From assembly GCF_003236385.1 (NCBI RefSeq), contig NZ_POUA01000003.1, positions 1 through 58,654 on the forward strand: DNA of 58,654 nucleotides, in the 5' to 3' direction. The stretch comes from Spongiactinospora gelatinilytica (GTDB lineage: Bacteria; Actinomycetota; Actinomycetes; Streptosporangiales; Streptosporangiaceae). The translations under genes were made by a program, and so were the position numbers. This document shows positions 53,654-58,654 of the stretch, one piece after another. The notes under the pieces were generated by a model. The model was given only the letters and a program-made list of their open reading frames with translations, was not told where the DNA came from and did no database searches. How positions within the stretch are numbered: position 1 is the stretch's first letter; the number at the start of each line of letters is the position of its first letter.

Positions 53654-54740
53654 CATCCGCGTCCCCAAGCTGAACAACAACGACGCCGAGTACCTCCTGG
53701 TCGAATGGCTCGTCGAGGACGGCGCGCCGATCCGCTCCGGCGACCCCATGGTGATCGTGGAGACCTCCAAGGCGGCCGAGGAGCTGACCGCCGAGGAGTC
53801 CGGCCACCTGCACCACGGCGTGCCGGCGGGCACGTGGTGCCGGCCCGCCCAGTCCATCGCGCACATCACCGCCTCGGCCGCCGCTCCGGCGCGGCGGGAG
53901 CCGGCCGCGGTACCCGGGCCCGCCGTACCCGAGGCGGACGGCCCGCTCATCACCGAACCGGCGCGGGCCCTGATGAACGAAATGGGCATCACCGAGGACG
54001 CGGTCCGCGCGCTCGGCGTCGCGGTCGTGCGGCGGACCGACGTCGAACGGCTCGCCGTGCCCCCCGCCCGGCCCGCCGACACCCTTGGCCCGGCGGGCGG
54101 GAAGCGCCGCCCGCTGTCGCGTGTGCAGCGGGCGGTCGGCCGCGCCGTCGAGACCTCGCACCAGACCATCCCCGCCGCCTACACCGCCGTGCGGATGGAC
54201 CTCGGGCCGCTGCTGGCCCGCGCCACCCGCCTGACCAGGGAGACCCGCCGGCCGGTGGGCCTCGCCGAGCTGTTCGTGATGGCGGTCGCCGAGACCTACG
54301 CCGACCACCCGATGTTCTTCGCCACCCTCACCCCGGACGGCACCGCCGCCGACATCCCCGACGCGCCGCACATCGGCGTCACCGTGGACGCGGGGGAGGG
54401 CCTGTACGTTCCGGTGGTCCACGACGCCGCCAGGATGGGCGTCAAGGAGCTGGCCACGCTGCTGATGAAGTACCGGGTGGCCGCCGCGGGCGGCGAGTTC
54501 ACCGAGCGGGAGCTGAGCGGCGCCGGCATGGTGATCACCCTGCACACCGAGCCCGACGTCGTGCTCGCCATCCCCTACGTGCTGCCCGGCACGGCCTGCG
54601 CGCTCGCGGTCACCCCGCCCTCGGACGGCACCCGCGCGACCATCGGCATCGCCTACGACCACCGGCTGATCAACGGCCGGGACGCCGCGCTCTACATGGG
54701 CCGCCTCAAGCAGATCATCGAGACTCCGGAGACCGCGTGA
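53646..54740 (+). CDS. 2-oxoacid dehydrogenase E2 component (dihydrolipoyl acyltransferase)
   Basis: 364 aa. One lipoyl domain at 1-75 with the attachment Lys42 in ETSKAAEEL, then an Ala/Pro linker, a peripheral-subunit-binding domain (ITEPARALMNEMGITEDAV) and an acyltransferase domain. The active-site signature reads DHRLING: the catalytic His is kept but the Asp of the usual DHRxxDG is Asn. The stop overlaps the start of the terminal NRPS gene (GTGA), placing acyl-thioester chemistry directly within the peptide operon. Confidence 0.9.
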   Translation: MADIRVPKLNNNDAEYLLVEWLVEDGAPIRSGDPMVIVETSKAAEELTAEESGHLHHGVPAGTWCRPAQSIAHITASAAAPARREPAAVPGPAVPEADGPLITEPARALMNEMGITEDAVRALGVAVVRRTDVERLAVPPARPADTLGPAGGKRRPLSRVQRAVGRAVETSHQTIPAAYTAVRMDLGPLLARATRLTRETRRPVGLAELFVMAVAETYADHPMFFATLTPDGTAADIPDAPHIGVTVDAGEGLYVPVVHDAARMGVKELATLLMKYRVAAAGGEFTERELSGAGMVITLHTEPDVVLAIPYVLPGTACALAVTPPSDGTRATIGIAYDHRLINGRDAALYMGRLKQIIETPETA

Positions 54741-57700
54741 CCACCCTCTCGCCGGACAAGAAGGCCCTGCTCGCGCAGCGGCTGCGGCGGCGTACCCGGG
54801 CGCGGGTCATCACCCCCCGCGACCCTGACACGCAGCCGCCGCTGACGCCCGCCCAGGAGCGGCTGTGGTTCCTGGAGCAGTACCGGCCGGGTACCACCGC
54901 CTACACGATCCCGCTGGTCGTGCGCGTACAGGGCGAGCTGACCGGCCCCCGCGTCGCGGCCGCCCTGGCCGGGGTCGCCGCCCGGCACGAGGCGCTGCGG
55001 ATGCGCTTTCCCACCGACGGCGAGGGGCGGCCCCGCGTCGTGATCGACCCCGAGCCCCGGGTCGAGCTGACCGTCTTGGAGCTCCCCGGCGAGGACGCGG
55101 CCCGCGCGGCGGGCACGGCGCTGCTCGCCCGCACCTTCGGCCTGGAGTCCGGGCCGCTGTGGCGGGCGGCGCTGGTGACGATCGCGCCCGGCGACCACCT
55201 GCTGGTGCTGGCCGTCCACCACCTGGTGGCGGACGGCTGGTCGGCGGACCTGATCCTTCGCGAGGTGCTGACGCTGTGCGGCGGGGACGCCGAGCCGGAG
55301 CCGCCGGGGGCGCAGTACGGCGACTACGCGCTGTGGGAACGCGGCAGGGACCACGACGGCGAACTGACCTACTGGCGCGAACGGCTGGCCGGGCTGCCCG
55401 CCCTGGACCTGCCCACCGACCTGCCGCGGCCCGCCGAGCAGAGCAGCGCCGGGGCCGGGCACGAGTTCCACATCGACGCCGCGCTGACCGGGCGGATCGC
55501 CGCCCTCGCCGCCGAGTGCGGGGCCACGCCGTACATGGTGCTGCTGGCCGCGTTGCAGGTGCTGCTGGCCAGGCACAGCGGGCAGGCCGACTTCGCGGTC
55601 GGCTCGCCGGTCGCCGGGCGTGACGTGCCCGAACTCGACGGCGCGGTCGGCATGTTCGTCAACACCCTGGTGCTGCGCGCCGACCTGGCCGGCGACCCGT
55701 CGTTCCGCGACCTGCTGGCGCGCACCAGGGAGACCGCGCTGGACGCCTACGCCCACCAGGCCCTGCCCTTCGATCGGCTGGTCGGCGACCTGAACGTGGC
55801 CCGCGACGTGAGCCGCACGCCGCTGTTCCAGGTGATGTTCGCGCTGCAGAACTACGGGGCCGCCGCCGCGGCGCCGGTCGGCGGATACTCCGTGACCGGG
55901 GTGACGCTGCCGCCCGCCGCGTCCCGTTTCGACCTGTCGTTCTACCTGCACGAGACGCCGGACGGCCTGAGCGGTTACGTCATCTACAACAGCGACCTGT
56001 TCCTGCCCGGCACGATCGAGCGGATGGCCGCGCGCTACGCCAGGCTGCTGCGGTCCATCGCCGACGCGCCGCAGACCCCGCTCTCCCGGCTGGACCTGCT
56101 CACCGCCGAGGAACGGGCGGCGCTCGACCGCTTCAGCCTGCCCGCGGAACCGCTCCCCGAGCCCGCCGGGTCACTGCCGGAACTGATCGCCGCGCAGGCC
56201 GCCGCCACCCCGGACACCACCGCGATCGTCTGCGGCGGGGAGAGCCTGACCTACGCCGAACTCGACCTGCGGACCGGGCGGCTCGCCGCCCACCTGCGCG
56301 CCGCGGGCGTCGGTCCCGACGTGCGGGTGGGCGTCTGCCTGGACCAGTCCGCAGACCTCGCCGTCGCCGTGCTGGGCGTACTTCGGGCGGGCGGCGCGTA
56401 CATCCCGATCGACCCCGCCTATCCGCGCGACCGGATCGGCTACATGCTCCAGGACGCCGACGCCCGGGCCGTGATCACCGTCCCCGAGCACACGGACCTC
56501 CTCACCGGCCAGGTGATCCTGATCGGCGACGTCCCCGCCGACCTCGATCCGCTCCCCGTGCGGAGCGCGTCGCCGGAGGACCTGGCGTACGTGATCTACA
56601 CCTCCGGGACCACCGGGCGGCCCAAGGGCGTCGGCATCCAGCACCGCCAGGTGGTCAACTACCTGGCGGGCGTACGGCAGCGGCTCGGCGTGCCCGAGGG
56701 CGCGGACTTCACTCTGGCGCAGTCGCTGTCGTTCGACTTCGGCGTGACGATCTTCTACCTGGCCCTGCTCACCGGCGGCCGGCTGCACCTGGTCTCGCCC
56801 CGCACCCCCGCCGTCGAACTGGCCGAACGCTTCAGCCGCACCGACTACCTGAAGATCACCCCGTCCCACCTGGCGTCCCTTCAGGCGGAGGCCCCCGAGG
56901 CGGACCTGCTGCCGCGGCGCACGCTGATCCTCGGCGGCGAGGCGTCGCGCGCCGACTGGGCCGCCGGCCTCACCGCCTCGTGCGGGGTCGTCAACCACTA
57001 CGGGCCCACCGAGGCGACCGTCGGCATCACCACGTACGCCGTCCCGAGTACGCCGGGCGTGGGCGGCATGCTGCCCATCGGCCGCCCGCTGCCCGGGGCC
57101 CGGGTCTACGTACTGGACGAGAACTTCGCGCCCGCCCCCATCGGCGTGCCCGGCGAGGTCTACCTGGGCGGCGACCGGCTGGCCCGCGGCTACCTCGGCC
57201 GCCCCGCACTCACCGCCGAGCGGTTCCTGCCCGACCCGTTCGGCGAGCCCGGCGCGCGGATGTACCGCACCGGCGACATCGGCCGCTGGTCGCCCGAGGG
57301 CGACCTGCACTTCCTCGGCCGCCGCGACCTCCAGGTCAAGGTGCGCGGGTACCGCGTCGAGCTCGCCGAGATCGAGGCCGTGCTCGAAGACCTCCCCGGC
57401 ATCGACCAGGCGGTCGTGGAGGCCCGCGCCGACCGGCTGGTCGCCTACCTGGTCGGGGCCGCGACGAACGTCGGCGACCTGCGCTCCGACCTCGCCGGCA
57501 GACTGCCCGACTACATGGTCCCCGCCCGCTACGTGTGGCTGGACGAACTCCCGCTGAAGTCGCACGGCAAGGTGGACCGCGCCGCGCTGCCCGACCCGGG
57601 CGACGAGCGCCCCGACCAGGAGACCGGCTTCGTGGAGCCGGAGACGCCGCTGGAGGAGGCGGTCGCCGGGATCTGGGCGGGGGTGCTGGGGCTGGCGCGG

Positions 57701-58654
57701 GTCGGCGTCCTGGACGACTTCTTCGACCTCGGCGGGCACTCGCTGCTCGCGGCCCAGCTCGTCACCCGGCTGCGGCACGCCGTACCGCCGGGCGGACGCC
57801 AGCCCACCATCCTGGACGTCTTCAAGCACCCCACCGTGCGGCGGCTGGCCAAGGTCATGGAGGCGGGCGCGGCGGGCGCGTCCGATCGGCTGCTGCACCG
57901 GCTCACCCCCGCCGGACGGCGGGTCGCGGCGACGGCGGTGTGCGTGCCGTACGGCGGCGGCAGCGCGGTCATCTACCAGCCGCTCGCCGACGCCCTGCCG
58001 GACGACTGGGACCTGTACTCCGTCGCGGTCCCCGGCAACGAACTGGGCGAAACCGCCCGGCCCTCGGCCGAGGTCGCCGAACAGTGCGCCACGGAGATCC
58101 TGGAGTCGGTGCGGGGGCCGATCGTGCTGTACGGGCACTGCGGCCTCGGCGTCACCCTCACCGTCGAGGTCGCCCGCAGGCTGGAGGCGGCCGGACGCGA
58201 GGTCGAGGCGGTCTACCTGGGCGGGATCTTCCCGTTCTCCCGCCCGGCCGGTCCGCTGGCACGGCTCGCGACCCGGATGGACCGGCTGCGCAGCGACCGC
58301 TTCTGGGCCAACGCCCTGCGCGCCTCCGGCCTTGACGTGGACGAACTCGCCCCCGACCAGCTCAAGCTGATCATCGAGAACCGCCGCCAGAGCACGCGCG
58401 AGGCCGAGGAGTACTTCGCCCGCCTCTTCCGCGAGGGAATGCCACCGCTGCGTGCCCCGGTCATCTCGGTGGCGGGCGAGCGGGACCCGGCCATGGAGTT
58501 CCACCAGGAGCGCTACCCGGAGTGGCACCTGATCGCCTCCACCGTGGGCCTGGTCGTCCTGGACGAGGCCAACCACTTCTTCCTCAAATACCGAGCGACC
58601 GAGCTGGCCGCCATCCTCACCACCGTCCACCCCTCCCTCCCCACCGGCACCCTC
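54737..58654 (+). CDS. Nonribosomal peptide synthetase, C-A-PCP-TE, 3'-partial
   Basis: At least 1,306 aa; no stop before the window edge. C domain with VHHLVADG near 160, A domain with YTSGTTGRPKG near 620 and NHYGPTE, PCP with DDFFDLGGHSLLA near 1,000, and a thioesterase-like alpha/beta hydrolase from about 1,060. The eye-aligned A-domain code is D-F-T-K-L-L-H-V-G-K, nearest to Asp/Asn-type codes (DLTK...). The TE nucleophile motif is GHCGLG, so Cys1135 replaces the usual Ser; Asp1250 (GERDP) and His1280 (EANHFF) complete the triad. Coupled to E2. Likely the releasing module, unless more domains follow off the edge. Confidence 0.93.
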   Translation, partial: MTTLSPDKKALLAQRLRRRTRARVITPRDPDTQPPLTPAQERLWFLEQYRPGTTAYTIPLVVRVQGELTGPRVAAALAGVAARHEALRMRFPTDGEGRPRVVIDPEPRVELTVLELPGEDAARAAGTALLARTFGLESGPLWRAALVTIAPGDHLLVLAVHHLVADGWSADLILREVLTLCGGDAEPEPPGAQYGDYALWERGRDHDGELTYWRERLAGLPALDLPTDLPRPAEQSSAGAGHEFHIDAALTGRIAALAAECGATPYMVLLAALQVLLARHSGQADFAVGSPVAGRDVPELDGAVGMFVNTLVLRADLAGDPSFRDLLARTRETALDAYAHQALPFDRLVGDLNVARDVSRTPLFQVMFALQNYGAAAAAPVGGYSVTGVTLPPAASRFDLSFYLHETPDGLSGYVIYNSDLFLPGTIERMAARYARLLRSIADAPQTPLSRLDLLTAEERAALDRFSLPAEPLPEPAGSLPELIAAQAAATPDTTAIVCGGESLTYAELDLRTGRLAAHLRAAGVGPDVRVGVCLDQSADLAVAVLGVLRAGGAYIPIDPAYPRDRIGYMLQDADARAVITVPEHTDLLTGQVILIGDVPADLDPLPVRSASPEDLAYVIYTSGTTGRPKGVGIQHRQVVNYLAGVRQRLGVPEGADFTLAQSLSFDFGVTIFYLALLTGGRLHLVSPRTPAVELAERFSRTDYLKITPSHLASLQAEAPEADLLPRRTLILGGEASRADWAAGLTASCGVVNHYGPTEATVGITTYAVPSTPGVGGMLPIGRPLPGARVYVLDENFAPAPIGVPGEVYLGGDRLARGYLGRPALTAERFLPDPFGEPGARMYRTGDIGRWSPEGDLHFLGRRDLQVKVRGYRVELAEIEAVLEDLPGIDQAVVEARADRLVAYLVGAATNVGDLRSDLAGRLPDYMVPARYVWLDELPLKSHGKVDRAALPDPGDERPDQETGFVEPETPLEEAVAGIWAGVLGLARVGVLDDFFDLGGHSLLAAQLVTRLRHAVPPGGRQPTILDVFKHPTVRRLAKVMEAGAAGASDRLLHRLTPAGRRVAATAVCVPYGGGSAVIYQPLADALPDDWDLYSVAVPGNELGETARPSAEVAEQCATEILESVRGPIVLYGHCGLGVTLTVEVARRLEAAGREVEAVYLGGIFPFSRPAGPLARLATRMDRLRSDRFWANALRASGLDVDELAPDQLKLIIENRRQSTREAEEYFARLFREGMPPLRAPVISVAGERDPAMEFHQERYPEWHLIASTVGLVVLDEANHFFLKYRATELAAILTTVHPSLPTGTL

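Noticed and set aside
56171-58630. 819-codon open frame on the minus strand
   Set aside because: Shadow of the C-A-PCP-TE gene.

Overview
The window is very GC-rich chromosomal DNA from an actinomycete. Gene order (truB-ribF-rpsO-pnp-M16 peptidase-dapB; dapA-rnj; ftsK-rimO-pgsA-clgR), many GTG/TTG starts, start codons placed directly after -10 boxes, and MsiK-style sugar transport without a local ATPase all fit Actinobacteria. A Streptosporangiales-like genome is my inference; the sequence does not prove it. No rRNA, tRNA, CRISPR array or insertion sequence was seen.

Layout. (1) 1-8.5 kb: housekeeping block for tRNA/RNA processing and flavin: truB (5'-partial), a TRM11-like methyltransferase on the other strand, ribF, rpsO, pnp, an M16 peptidase and dapB. 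(2) 8.5-16 kb: a minus-strand GNAT-menA-adenine deaminase operon, a CGNR zinc-finger regulator, a MocR regulator divergent from an EamA transporter with overlapping start codons, an orphan diiron ferritin-like protein and a GntR/UTRA regulator. (3) 16-32.5 kb: dapA, RNase J, a large exported phosphodiester glycosidase/metallophosphatase, aldose epimerase, a PfkB sugar kinase, ftsK, a RodZ-like protein, rimO, pgsA, a ClgR-like regulator, an Fpg/Nei glycosylase and an Rrf2 regulator. cinA, which I would expect after pgsA, is absent.

(4) 32.7-41.8 kb: an amino-sugar locus. Two closely related ROK repressors flank a minus-strand set made of a sugar-binding lipoprotein, two ABC permeases and two cytoplasmic GH3/NagZ-type hexosaminidases. 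AT-rich operator-like sites with a shared core lie next to both ROK genes, before the binding-protein gene and before nagZ-1.

(5) 41.9 kb to the right edge: an unusual nonribosomal peptide gene cluster, open on the right. The minus-strand arm is NRPS (C-A-PCP), MbtH, free PCP, free degenerate C domain, and a dimethylformamidase-like protein fused to a beta-propeller. The plus-strand arm is an AMP-ligase, C-PCP, 2-oxoacid dehydrogenase E1alpha, E1beta and E2, and a C-A-PCP-TE protein whose thioesterase has Cys in place of Ser. Stop and start codons overlap through most of both arms, so each looks like one translationally coupled operon. The divergent promoter region carries two copies of a roughly 26-bp palindrome whose half-sites match the ROK-locus operators. 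This suggests, as an inference, that amino-sugar-responsive ROK repressors control the peptide cluster.

The candidate novel system is this cluster: a dehydrogenase complex co-expressed with NRPS proteins that have carrier domains without A domains, ending in a Cys thioesterase and apparently wired to amino-sugar sensing.
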